DNA from: Hevea brasiliensis
Lineage: Eukaryota > Streptophyta > Magnoliopsida > Malpighiales > Euphorbiaceae
Length of the DNA stretch: 64,000 nt
Assembly (NCBI RefSeq): GCF_030052815.1
Contig: NC_079507.1
Coordinates: 52,525,571-52,589,570 of the forward strand
Direction of reading: 5' to 3'
Within the stretch, counting starts at the first letter, position 1; each line of letters opens with the position of its first letter. Shown in pieces: positions 35,997-47,963 of the stretch. Under the pieces are notes generated by a model, which did no database searches, had not been told where the DNA came from, and saw only the letters and a list, made by a program, of their open reading frames with translations. Both the position numbers and the translations under genes were made by a program.

Positions 35997-36116
35997 TGTC
36001 TTATCTGAACACCATGTGCTTTGTCCGAATACTTTGTGCCTCATCCAAACATCTTGTGTCTTGTCCAAACATGCTATATTTTGTCTGAATACCCTATGTC
36101 TTGTCAGAATACCTTG
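35997..36116. repeat. 20-bp minisatellite, 6 units
   Basis: Six consecutive 20-bp units start at 35997, 36017, 36037, 36057, 36077 and 36097, with consensus TGTCTTGTCCGAATACCTTG. Units differ at several positions but the period is exact with no indels. The open frame across it is incidental, since 20 is not a multiple of 3. Confidence 0.9.
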
Positions 36117-36392
36117 CGTAGATATCCTAAATGATTAAATCGAAACCAAATCGATCCAAAGGGTCCGAACTCTCTAAAGACTTATTTGGGCTTTTGGGGC
36201 ATACTATATCACTAACTAAAGCATATTTAAAACTCCAAATAAACTAATTTCTATCGCTCTTGATTATATAGCTAGAAAAAAAAAAAACCAGATTAGTGAT
36301 TAATGAGGTACCTAAACGAGGTGGGAATGCAGATTGAAAGATACCACCTGTGAGGTTTGAAGGGAGGTACGTAGGGCATACAAAAACTTTGT
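36117..36392. other. Short intergenic interval before the Athila-type element
   Basis: Nothing recognisable apart from a short A-run near 36275. Confidence 0.5.
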
Positions 36393-36399
36393 TAATCTC

Positions 36400-37886
36400 T
36401 GATACATGCATTTTATATCATCATTTAGGTATAATTTTTGCACATAATTTACCTTTGTTCATAGCTATTACTATAGATATTAGCATATATTTAGTCAATT
36501 TTGCCTTTTTATACTTTTTAGTTTAATTTTTGGAATTTATTTATTTTGTAGGTTAAATTTGGAGAATTTTGGTGCATTTTGATCAGAGTAGCCATTTAGA
36601 AGAAATTAGAATTGAATTGCAAAATTTTGAAGTTGAGTTAAAGAAATCGAAAGTTGCACAACCTATGACACAGGTTGTGTCGTTGTCAGATATGAAGTTT
36701 TTCTAGGGTAGAAGGTTATACAACTTGCGACACAAGGCGCAACACAATCGATTCAGCTTGTGTCATTTTAATGAAAATGGCTGACGTGGCACTTTCGTCC
36801 CTCTGATTTAATACATCACTTTCTCTAGAATCTTCTGCCTTTTTACCCATTCTAGGGTAGACCTCTAAACCATATAAAAACTTCTTTTTCTCTTTCTTTC
36901 CATAAGGAGAAAAACAATGAGATTTTGCAAGGAGAGACGAAGGAGAGAAGTACGTGAAATCTGGTCTTGTTGCAGCAAAAGGGACGTCTTCTGCAACATT
37001 CTAACAGCAGATCCTTCATCATTTTACCGGGTTTTTCTATTTCTTAGCTTAGATTTTCATTATTTCTTCATTTTTATACTTGGTCTTGTCTTGAAATCAT
37101 GATTTGTGAGTAGATCTTTGGGATTCTGGAAATGGATTTGTAAATATTGCTTTGTATTGTGGTTTTTGAACTGATTTAGTCATTTAAATGAGATTTGCTG
37201 CATTTTGATTTATTGCTTGTGAGCTTGTTGCCTTGCTTGATGAATCGGCCCTCATTAAGTTAAGTTTTAATCATTGATAGATGGACTGAAAAGTGAATGT
37301 TTGGAATAGATAATCTTGCAATAAACATAGTTTTCTTGGTGTTAGAGATAAGATAAGAGGATTAAGGGGACTTTCAAAAATCAATTAGAGCTTTAATTGG
37401 GTTTTTATCAAGTTTGAAATACCGTGAAAATAGGATTTGATTTGATGAATACCAACTTTGAAATGCTTGAAAAAGATTTCAAAGAATTAAGAATTGATTT
37501 CCCTTAAAATTGTAATTCTCATGTGTTTGGCTAAATTGGGGATAAACCACATGCAAACAATATTGAAAACCCTATCTCTAGAATCACTTTAATTTTTATT
37601 GAATTTAGATTTAATTCTTCCCAATTTCATAATTAGCAATTTCAATTTAAATTTTGATAATCTAGTTTAATTAATTTAGTTAATTTTTTGATTTAGCTTA
37701 AATTCCTCAAATACCAATTTTACATTTTAAATTTCATTTTTTTTAATATCTTTAAATTTCACCATTCTAATTAGTTTATCATTTTATTTTCAATTTAAGC
37801 ACAATTCCTTATGAGAACGATATTATTTTTAAAACTATACTACTGTGACCCGTGCAATTGCGGAAACTATTTCACAATTAACATCA
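36400..37886 (+). repeat. 5' LTR of the Athila-type element
   Basis: The LTR begins TGATACATGCATTTTATATC and ends AACATCA just before the primer site. CATATAAAAACTTC (36871-36884) is the likely TATA box, about 210 bp downstream of a block rich in TTGTGTCG/CGACACAA words. The open frame at 36917-37102 is incidental. The start was placed by the typical TGATACATGC opening of the lineage. Confidence 0.75.
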
Positions 37887-37892
37887 AGTTTT

Positions 37893-37910
37893 TGGCGCCA
37901 TTGCTAGGGA
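37893..37910 (+). other. Primer-binding site TGGCGCCATTGCTAGGGA
   Basis: This site lies six bases after the LTR end. It is the TGGCGCC-type site (tRNA-Asp class) usual for Athila-type elements. Confidence 0.8.
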
Positions 37911-38017
37911 ATTGCTTATTTTTAAGTTGGATTTTAATTATTCTAAGCTGATTAGAATTTTTATTTTCTTTTATTTTCACTGCTGTTCCTTGTGTTTTTC
38001 AGGTACTTTTCTTATTT

Positions 38018-39890
38018 ATGAGACGATCGAAAAGCACAAGTGATACTCAATTGTTGTTCAACCTTGACATTGAAAAAATTATGTCGAGCCAACAAAAAGG
38101 AATCAAAGAGGAGAAAGGAAGCAGAAAAAGAAGAATAACAAAGATTTGACCAAGAGGAGAAAATTGAAAATATGGAGAATCAAAATAGAGCTATTGGTGG
38201 AGATAATGGAGAAAATGAGCAAAATAGGCAGAATAAAGTTGTTAATCAAAATGATCCTCAGAGAAGATCTATGTTAGATTATGCTTTTCCTAGATGTGCA
38301 GATGTGAGAGATAATAGACCTATCATTGGAGCTAATCAATTTGAGTTAAAGACTGATCTCATTCAAATGGTTCAGAATTCACAATTTGGAGGTAGCACAC
38401 TTGAAAATCCTCATTCTCATTTAAAGAAAATTTTGATGATATGTGGTACACAAAGATAGCCTGGAGTTTCAGATGAAGTGGTTTGGCTCACCTTATTTCC
38501 ATTCTCTTCGAGATTCAGCATTAGAGTGGTATGACTCACTTCCACAAGCTACTATAGCTACTTGGGAGCAGCTATCTCTGGCTTTTCTATCTCATTTTTA
38601 CTCACCTGGGAAGACCACTCATTTAAGGAATTTGATGGTAGCTTTTAAACCAAGGGATGATGAAACTTTGTATGAATCTTGGAAGAGATTTAAGGAGCTT
38701 GAAAGGCAGTGTCCTCATCATGAAATACCCAAATGGATGATTGTTCAGAATTTCTACACCAGAGTTACTCTAGCCATAAGAAACACAATTGATTCACAAG
38801 TAGGAGGAGATTTCATGAGAATGACAAGTGAAGAATGCTATGATCTATTAGAGAAGATTGCTCATAATATCCATTTGTGGGGAAATCCGAGAGCACTTGA
38901 GCTATTAAAGAAGGCTGGGATTTATGAACTTGATTCAGTTAGCTACATGAATGCAAGATTTGATTAGTTGACTCAGCTTTTTAGTGATTTTTGCATAAAG
39001 GCAACAACCTCAACTCCTACAACTATGCAACAAGTTGCCTACACAGATGGAACCCAAAGTTATGGAGTTGATTACTCTTCTTATGGTGATGATTATTTGC
39101 AAGAACAAGCTGCTTATGTAGGAGGTTATCAACAAAAACCTATGGGAAATTCTTACTCTAATGTGAACAACTCAACATGGAGACCACAAGTAACTTTTGC
39201 TCAACAAGGTCAAAGCTCAAATTATGCTCATAACCAGCAGTATATGCAGCAGAATAGGCCTCAGTTTCATCCTCAATTTTAGCCCACAAGGCAGCCACAA
39301 CCTGGATATCAAGCAAGAGCACAATAACCCCTTCCACCTCATGAACCAAAGCCAACCATGGAAAGCATGATGGAGAAATTTTTTGCTGAACAAAGCAAAA
39401 TGAATAGCAAATTGGAGGAAGAAATGCAACACATGAGACAAAACCATGGATCAATTACAAGCCCACAACCGTATGTTAGAGACTCAATTGGCTCAATAAG
39501 CAAGCTCATCAGGAAGTAAATCCTATGGCAAACTACCTAGCAAACCACAAAACCCTCATGAACAATGTAAGGTTATGACCTTGAGAAGTGGTAAGAAAGT
39601 TGGTCAAGAAAGTGAAAACAAGAGAGAAGAAAAAGAGAGCACAAAAGAAGAAAATTCAGTTGAGAGCAAGAAAAATGAAAAAGAAGAAGAAAGCAAAAGT
39701 GAGCAAGATGAGGGAGAGAAACCATACATCCCACTTGAGCCTTATAAGCCCACCCTTCCCTACCTTCAAAGATTCATCAAGCATAAGCTAGACAAACAAT
39801 TTGGCAATTTCCTTGAAGTGCTAAAGAAGTTGTATATCAATGTGCCATTCACTGAGGCACTATCCCAAATGCCAAGTTTTTGAAGGAGAT
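38018..39890 (+). pseudogene. Athila-type gag, broken
   Basis: ATG 38018 opens with MRRSKSTSDTQLL, the family's gag start; an intact frame resumes at ATG 38172. The capsid-like core (SALEWYDSLPQATIATWEQL, then LRNLMVAFKPRDDETLYESW, and CPHHEIPKWMIVQNFY) spans about 38470-38760. A Gln- and Tyr-rich part and a charged KREEKE tract (about 39610-39720) follow, then YIPLEPYKPTLPYLQRF before protease. Lesions: a frameshift between 38018 and 38172, another near 38450, and stops at 38965, 39280 and 39325. Confidence 0.85.
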
Positions 39891-39919
39891 TCTTACCAAC
39901 AAGAGAAGGCTAGAAGATT

Positions 39920-42900
39920 ATGACACCATCAACTTTGGGAGAGCAATGCAGTGTTATAATTCAGAAGAAGTTACCTCCCAAACTCAAAGATCCGGGTGTG
40001 TTTTCCATTCGTTGTCATATAGGTGATAATTGTGTGGCAAATGCCTTATGTGACCTTGGAGCTTGCGTCAGCCTAATGCCTCTTTCAATATATGAGAAGC
40101 TAAATATGGGAGAGTTGAAGCCCACAAACATGTATCTTTCATTGGTTGACCGTTCAATTAAGTATCCAGAAGGCATTCTACAAAATGTGCTTATCAAGGT
40201 TGGGAAATTCTATATTCCGGTGGACTTTGTCATTTTAGATATGGAAGAAGACACAAAAATTCCTATCTTATTGGGAAGACCCTTTTTGGCAACAGCTGGT
40301 GCATTAATTAATGTAAAGGGTGAGAAATTGATACTTAGAGTGAGAGATGATCAAATGATATTCAACATTAATCCAGCCATGAAAAGGAAACATGAAGAAG
40401 TTGAGTCTTGTTTGCGGGTAGACATTATTGATGAGATTGTTCAAGAGCATTTCAGAAACAGCTATCCACAAGACCCTCTTGAAAATTGTTTAGTCCATGG
40501 TGGGAGCATTTGATGATGACAATCACAACATAGCTGCTTTTGCACAACACTTGGAGAGCTCTCCACCACATCCTGAAGCCATAATTTTTTAGCTTGAAGA
40601 AGTGCAAACTTTGGAGATTAAACCACCATCATTAAAGGTAGAGGATGCCCCAAAGGTAGATCTTAAACCTCTTCCTTCCAACCTTAGGTATACTTTTCTT
40701 GGACCCAATGGAACATATCCTGTTATAATTAATGCATCTTTGACTAATATTGAGATTGACAAATTGTTGAGAGTTTTGAGAGAATATAGGAGAGTTTTGG
40801 GTTATGCAATTGATGATATAAAGGGAATTAGTCCAACAGTCTGTATGCATAGGATTTTCCTAGAGCCAAATAGTAGACCTTCTATTGAACACCAAAGAAG
40901 ATTGAATCCTAAAATGAAGGATGTTGTGAAAAAGGAAATCCTAAAATTACTAGCTACTGGAATTATTTACCCCATTTTTGACAGTGAATGGGTTAGTTCT
41001 GTGCATGTTGTACCAAAAAAAGGAGGGGTGACAGTTGTTAAAAATGAGAATAATGAATTGATACCCACTAGAATTGTTACAGGCTGGAGAATGTGCATAG
41101 ACTATAGGAAGTTGAACAATGATATAAGAAAAGACCATTTCCCCCTTACTTTTATGGATCAAATGTTAGAGAGATTAGCCAAGCATTCTTACTTTTGTTA
41201 CTTAGATGGATATTCTGGTTTCTTTCAAATTCCAATCCATCCTGATGACCAAGAAAAAACTACCTTTACCTGTCCCTATGGCACCTTTGCCTATCGAAGG
41301 ATGCCATTTGGATTGTGTAATGCGCCTGCCACCTTTCAAAGGTGCATGAAGGCCATTTTTTCTGATTTTATTGAAGAAATTATGGAGGTCTTCATGGATG
41401 ACTTTTCAGTATATGGCACTAATTTTGATTCATGCTTGACTAATTTGTCTAAAATCTTGCAGAGGTGTGCTGATAATGATCTGGTGTTAAATTGAGAGAA
41501 ATGCCACTTTATGGTCCAAGAAGGGATCATTTTAGGGCATTTGATCTCAAACAGGGGAATAGAAGTAGATAGAGCCAAAATAGAAATTATTGAAAAAATG
41601 CCATCTCCAACCACTGTCAAAGGAGTGCAAAGTTTTCTTGGACATGCCGGATTTTATCGGTGATTTATTCAGAATTTTTCTAAAATTGCTAAACCCTTAA
41701 CAAACCTTTTGAATCATGATGCTAAATTTGATTTTAATCAAGATTGTATGGTTGCTTTTTGCAGGTTAAAGACAGCATTAACAACAGCTCCTATCATACA
41801 ACCCCCGGATTGGACTTTGGCATTCATAATCATGTGTGATGCAAGCGAGTTTGCTATTGGAGTTGTCCTTGGCCAGCGAAAAGATAGAAAACCTTATGCC
41901 ATTTACTATGCAAGCCAAACCCTTGATGAAGCTTAAGTTAATTATGCTATAACTGAAAAAGAGTTCCTTGCGGTAGTATTTGCACTCAGTAAGTTCGTTC
42001 TTATTTGGTCAACTCAAAGGTAATAGTTTTCACTGATCATGCAGCAATAAGTTATTTAATGAGCAAGAAAGAAGCTAAATCTAGGTTGATTAGATGGATT
42101 TTGTTACTTTAAGAATTTGATTTAGAAATAAGAGATAAAAAAGAGGTTGAGAATGTGGTGGCTGATCACCTTTCTAGGATAAAAACTGAAAATAAAGACA
42201 ATGATATTGTGCCAATTGATGAGTTTTTTTATGAATGAGCAGTTGTATGTGTTGAAATCTGCACTTCCATGGTTTGCTGATATTGTGAATTATTTGTCTT
42301 ATGGTGTCTTGCCACCTGATTTATCTTGGCAGCAAAAGAAAAGATTCTTGCATTATGTTAAATTTTATTCTTGGGAAGAGCCTCTTTTGTTTAGGAGATG
42401 TAATGATGGAATAATCAGGAGATGTATACCAGAGGAAGAAATAAATGATGTTATTTACCATTGTCATTCCTCTGAATATGGTGGTCATTGTAGTGTCTCA
42501 AAAACTATTGAAAAAGTCTTGACATCAGGTTTCTATTGGCCTAATATGTTTAAACATGTGAGAGACTTTGTAAGCAAGTGTGATAGGTGTCAAAGGGTAG
42601 GCAATATTTCCAAGAGAGATGAGATGTCCCAACAGTCCATATTAGAAGTTGAATTGTTTGATGTGTGGGGAATTGGTTTTCATGGGGCCATTTCCATCCT
42701 CTTATGGGAATAAATATATCTTGGTAGGGGTGGACTATGTATCTAAATGGGTAGAAGCTATTGCTACACCTACCAATGATGCAAAAGTTGTGGTGAAATT
42801 TTTGAAAAAATTTATTTTCACCAGATTTGGTGCCCCACGTGCCATAATCAATGATGGTGGTAGCCATTTTTGCAATCACCAATTTGAAAAATTGATGAGA

Positions 42901-43554
42901 AAATATGGGGTAAAGCATAGGATTGCCACACCATATCACCCTCAAACAAATGGCCAAGTAGAAATCACGAATAAAGAACTTTAACAAATCTTGGAGAAAA
43001 CTGTCAGCAAGTCTAGAAAAGATTGGTCTCTTAAGTTAGATGACACTCTTTGGGCATATAGAACAACTTTTAAAACCCCCATAGGAACTATACCTTATAG
43101 GTTAGTTTTTGGGAAATCATGCCATTTGCCCATAGAGTTAGAACATAAAGCTTATTGGGTCATAATAACAATCAATTTTGATTTACAAGCTGCTGAACAA
43201 AAAAGGTTTTTACAACTTAATGAGTTAGAAGAATTGAGACTTGATGCTTATGAAAATGCTAGGATCTATAAAGAGAGAACAAAAAAATGGCATGATAAGC
43301 ATATCAAGAAAAAAGACTTTAAAGAAGGAGATTTGGTGCTCTTATTCAATTCAAGGTTGAAATTTTTTCTAGAAAAATTAAAATCAAGGTGGTCAGGACC
43401 ATTTAAAGTTGTGAAAGTTTTCCCTCATGGTGCTGTGGAAATTTTTGATGAAAAATCTGGTAATTTCAAGGTAAATGGGCAAATGTTGAGGCATTATTCA
43501 GTTGGTGAGCCAATTGAGAAGATAGCAACCTGCTATCTCTCTCATTCTCCATAA
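39920..43554 (+). pseudogene. Athila-type pol (protease, RT, RNase H, integrase), broken
   Basis: Protease has DLGA with its Asp codon at 40052. RT runs in the frame 40602-41495, with KKGGVTVVKN, WRMCIDYRKLN, YLDGYSGFFQI and the catalytic FMDD at 41391-41402. RNase H shows CDASEFAIGVVLGQ (about 41840). The integrase has an HHCC segment (about 42460-42590), Asp at 42853 and Glu at 42961 (D-X35-E). The first catalytic Asp is lost: the codon in the GIxF motif at about 42672 reads Gly, and a frameshift follows. Other lesions: a break near 40513, TGA 41493-41495, TAA 41934-41936, and TAA 42982-42984. The C-terminal part to 43554 is intact. Confidence 0.9.
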
Positions 43555-46455
43555 AATTTTGGTTGAGTAAGGTCAAGCTAAAGACTTAAACTTAGCATTT
43601 CTGGGCATAACCTATAATTTTTCTTTGATTCTTTATTTCTTTCATATATTTATTTTAAGTTTTTCTATACTCTTTATTCAGAGTTTGACATTGTTCTAAT
43701 TTTCTTGTGCAGATGGAATACAATTCATTGCAAACAAATGAGCATTAGTCATTCTGTTTTAGTTCTAGTTTTAAAATTCAGCTTTAAATTTTAGTATTAA
43801 ATTTGTTCCCTTATACTTTTCATCTTTCTATTGCTGAATATTTGCTGGTTGGTTTTGTAGGACTCATTGCACTTTTTGTTGATATTTGGAGGAAGTTTTT
43901 CTAAACTTTGTCATCTTGGTTTAAAAAGAAAATTATTTGAATGTGGATGTGTGAATTGGTGCTTTGAAAATTTTTAATGAGTGTTTGATAGACATAGCAA
44001 GTTGAGCAATTAGAATTCATGTTATGAAGGTCTGATCACTTGAAATCTAATTTGTTTCAATTTTTCAGGTACTGTGTAATTTTATCAATTTTGGGTAGAA
44101 AGTTTCACAACCTGCGGCCCAATCAAGTTTGGTTGTGTCGTAGCTTGTGTTCACTAGGCGCAATTTGGGCAGACATTTTCACAACTTTCGACACAACTTA
44201 CATCCCCATGTTCTAACTTGTATCGTTTATTTGGTTTTGCAGGTTGACAACCCAATTCACCAGAATTGGCCCGCGACCAACCCCATGCCCAAAAGCCCAC
44301 TAACCCATTTGATTTCAAAAAAAAAAAAAAAACCACTAACTAACTAAACCAAACCCATGACTCGTAGCCCATTTAACCAAATCCATGCCCAAAAGCACTA
44401 CCACCTCCACCAGATGGAAAGGGTAAAGGAGTTATCATTCATGACTGACCAGCTTTTAGTTTCAGTTTACATATTTCATGTCTTTATTTTAGTTGCTTAA
44501 TTAATTAGTATTTTTAGCGACTTGTTTAGTTAATATTTTGCTTGTGCTACTTTTCTTTTATTTGAAACATTTGCTTATTCAGTATTTTTTTTTTTAGTTA
44601 CTCATAAATACATTTTTCTTTTGAATATTTAGTGCTTTGCTCACTTGCTTTTATATGCTACTTCGGAATTTCACTTGATGAGTGGATATCTCATGGTTAT
44701 ATTTTTTAAGCTTAACCTCCTTATTTCAACTTTTTGAGTTTAATTGCTTTAATGGATTCCATTCCACTATTTCTTTTGCAATAAGTGTAGCAGTTGTCCA
44801 AATTTTATTTAATTAAATTGGTTGCACCTTCAATGAGGTAACAATTCTTATTTCAACTTTTGTTATTTTCAGTACAAGTTACACTACCACTTATGAAACA
44901 GGGTACCCCTTATCCACTTTAGGCTTACATATCCATTCCCTATGCACAAATTAGTCACATATTTTTTGCACAGTGTTTGAGTGAGCCCATTAAACTTATA
45001 GCTAAAATTATCCCATTCCTTGCATTCTTTTAACATTGAGGACAATGTCCATCTGAGTATGGGGGAGAGGGTAAATTTTCTGTAAAAAATTGTTTTTCCT
45101 TTTCATTTGCATATAGTGACATACTCATTCATTAATTCATACTTGTATATATTCACATATATACATTGCATATAGCTTCATATACTTAGTTATGCATACT
45201 TAGTTGCATATAGGTTCATTATACATTTATACATTCATGCATTTCATTTATTCATTTAAAATTTTTGGATTTTTAAACCAGTTTTTGAATTCCAAAAGCT
45301 GCTTATTCAAGCAATCTAACTTGCCTTTAGATGGTTAGTGGAATGAAAGTTTTCAGTTGGGTACAAAGTCTTAAGTATTATTCTTTATTTTGAGTTTTTG
45401 AGTGTCTGAATAAGCCTTTAAGGAAGAAAATGGTCATTGTCATCTCACCATTCCTAGAATAAGCATCTTAGATATTTCAAAGCGAAATTTTTAACTTGCA
45501 TTTGATAAGAATATGATTTAGGCATTCCTTCATATTTTAAATCTCATATTTAGCCTTAACCTATCTTAATTTCATTTCAACCCTTGCAAAGCCCCCTTGA
45601 ACCTTAATTTCCTAATTTCTTTGGAACCCAAATCATTTACCTAGCCATAAAACCTAAACACTACCACCTATTTATGAGAATAATATTTTTAGCAATTAAG
45701 TGCACATAAAAAAAAACTTGGAGGATTGAAACATCTTGAAAAGTGCTAGAGTAATTGTGAAAAACTGATAAAAACAAAAAAGGGTCACCAAAATATCCCA
45801 AAGGTAATTTTGGGTGTAACATAAAATAGGGACAAGTACAAAATCAAAAGTATAAAAAGTAGTCCCTTATATAATCATTGTGATAGCACTTGAGATTTAT
45901 TGTGAATTTCTTTCCTCTTGATATATATATATATATAAAGGATATTGGATGCACTTTGAGTTTCATAATTAATATTATTCTCATATTTTATTTTCCTTAT
46001 TCCCTTTCTTTGTTAACCACAATTTTACCTTATTTGACCCCATTACAACCCTTAAAAAGACCTAATGATTTTTTGAAAAATGCTTGTTATATTAGTGGAG
46101 TTAGATCTTTTATGCTTGCATATGGGTTTGGCAATACAATCCTCCATACATTACTCACCATCTATTTGAGACACATTGGCTATATATTTCATTTAGGTTT
46201 ATTTAGACACAATTGACTCTTGTAGCTGGTTGGTATTTGTTGCTTAGGTTGATTGGTTAATTCTTAGCTATTCTGTAATTGTTGAGAGTGATTGCTTCGC
46301 TCTTTGTGCTTTGCTAGTGGGAATTTAGAATGTTGATAGCTAGAGGTAAGTTGGTGGTTTGGATTAGTGATTTTTGTGTTTTCAAAGACTGATTCTATTC
46401 CCTTCCAAATGAGTTTTAATGAAATTTTGCTTGGGGACAAGCAAGAGTTTGAGTA
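43555..46455 (+). other. 3' internal region of the Athila-type element, non-coding
   Basis: Full Athila elements often carry an env-like frame here; I see none. A TTGTGTCG/CGACACAA-rich block at about 44105-44205 echoes the 5' LTR block at 36655-36765. GAGGACAATGTCC with GGGGGAGAGGG (about 45040-45070) and the CTTGGGGACAAGC motif (46433-46446) are lineage landmarks. Confidence 0.65.
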
Positions 46456-46460
46456 ATCTC

Positions 46461-46990
46461 CAGGTAGGCCGGATCAAATTTCTAAGGTAATATACAAACT
46501 AGTGATCTAAGCTACTTTGATATCAAAGAAACATTGATCACCATGGAGCGAGAATGGATATCAAGTAAATTGGTTTAAAACACTATCTGATCTAGCATTT
46601 CTTCTCTTCCCAAGCACAAATACCTCCCTAGAGAGACTAGAGGGGAAGTAACAAATGAAAGCATAAAGTCCTTAATGAAATTGGCAAAACCTTATGAAAA
46701 TTAAAGAAATGAGAGGAAGAAAAAAATTAAGAGGAAAAGAGAAAGAGAAAGAGGAAGAAGAAGATGAAGGATGCCATATAAAAAGAAGGAAAAGGAGGTG
46801 AGAAGGAAGGAGGAGAAAAGAAGGGAGGGAGGGAAGGGTTGTTGTTATACACATGGAAGCGTATAAACTATAAAAAAACAAAATAAACATACAAAACAAC
46901 AAAAATTTACATAGTTCACCCTCTTCACACAGGGCTTGCGTGTAATGATAGGCTTCATACAAAGGAAAAGCTCTTTGTTATACATGTTAT
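46461..46990. other. Intergenic, with a strong purine tract
   Basis: From about 46695 to 46836 the plus strand is nearly all A and G (GAAGA, GGAGG runs), broken only by GATGCCATATAA. No gene is visible; the minus-strand frame here is just the pyrimidine complement. Confidence 0.6.
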
Positions 46991-47079
46991 TCACCAATCC
47001 TAAAATATCTACTCAAGGTACTTGAGGTGTTGTTAGTCAACGTCCCACCTTTTTCTCCATTGCATAGCTTTTAGGTTTG

Positions 47080-47900
47080 CTTAGCTTTGGTTCTTAAACT
47101 AGTGGGGATTTTGCTTCAATCTTCCGAACTCTCTTCCTACTTTATTCGAAGAATTGGTGTGCATGATTCAAGGGAGTTTTTAGAGAAGATTCTGGAAAAT
47201 GGTTTTCTATGCCATTTCATAGTCAATCTGGCTAGCTAGGAATAATAAACTTTTCAATGATAGGGATTATGCTCCTTCAGCTTTGTGTGCTACTAGCCTC
47301 TTTAGAGTCTTCGCTTGGATGAAAGCAATAAACTCTAATTTTCCTTTTTTAGGTAATGATTTGCTTATCTCTTCTACATCAATCAAGTCATGGACTAACT
47401 CTAGAAAATAAAGATCTTAACTCATATGGGAACCTCCTCCCCTTTAATTCCTTAAGTGAAATTTGGATGGATCCTCTCTAGGTAAACCGGTCCCAATTCA
47501 ATTGGGGGAGTTCCTTATGACTCAGCAGATAATTTTTGCTATGTGTTTTCGTGCTCTATAAGTTCCTTTGACTCAAAAGCTGCTAAATTCTATGCCATCC
47601 ATAAAGCTTTGTAGTTATCCCTTTCTATTGCCACCGGTGACCCGCAGATCTCCTCTATCTTAATTAAGTTAGATTCTAAGGTCTTAGTAACATGGACTCT
47701 TGATCTGGACTTAGCACCTTGGCACTTGAATGCTATCTCAAATGTGATCACTTGCTCCTTGAAAGTGCTACCTTCTATCATCATCAAGTATATCTTCCAT
47801 AAGGTGAATTCAATAGTTGACTCACTAGCTAAAAGTGGCTTGTCTAGAACTTAGGATCTGGTGGTATATCTTTAATTTGTCTTGTCTGGTATTTTCTTTA
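47080..47900 (+). pseudogene. L1-type LINE relic (zf-RVT end and RNase H)
   Basis: In one main frame the stretch reads ISxSIWLARNNKLFNDRDYAP (about 47210-47272), then SALCATSLFRVFAWMKAINSNF, then DSKAAKFYAIHKAL (about 47570-47610). IKLDSKVLVTWTLD, APWHLNAISNVI and NSIVDSLAKSGLS follow (to about 47840). This is the plant L1 ORF2 end: a zinc-finger RVT domain followed by an acquired RNase H with the DSLAKSG-type finish. Several stops interrupt it. The start and the 3' tail were not located. Confidence 0.75.
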
Positions 47901-47963
47901 TTCTGGTTGCTCCTTAGGATGGGTATAAGTGAGTTTGTCTATTAGCAGGAGTTTAGAGATGAG

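Larger units (their letters stand above)
36400..46455 (+). mobile_element. Ty3/gypsy element, Athila-type, inactivated and lacking a 3' LTR
   Basis: The element has a 5' LTR (36400-37886), a primer site TGGCGCCATTGCTAGGGA (37893-37910), broken gag (38018-39890), broken pol (39920-43554), and a 2.9-kb non-coding 3' region. That region includes GAGTATGGGGGAGAGGG at 45054-45070. Its last part, TTGCTTGGGGACAAGCAAGAGTTTGAG, is what normally stands just before the 3' LTR in this lineage, but no LTR follows. TAATCTC occurs on both sides (36393-36399 and 46454-46460), so the 5-bp ATCTC may be the target duplication. No env-like frame is recognisable after pol. The lineage call rests on the RT and gag phrasing and the primer site. 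Confidence 0.88.

Noticed and set aside
36917..37102. 61-codon frame starting with an ATG after a TATA box
   Set aside because: It is in the 5' LTR of the Athila-type element, downstream of the LTR promoter, and not similar to any gag.
45890..46216. Env-like protein of the Athila-type element
   Set aside because: The frame has hydrophobic runs, but no signal peptide plus transmembrane arrangement and no resemblance I can defend.
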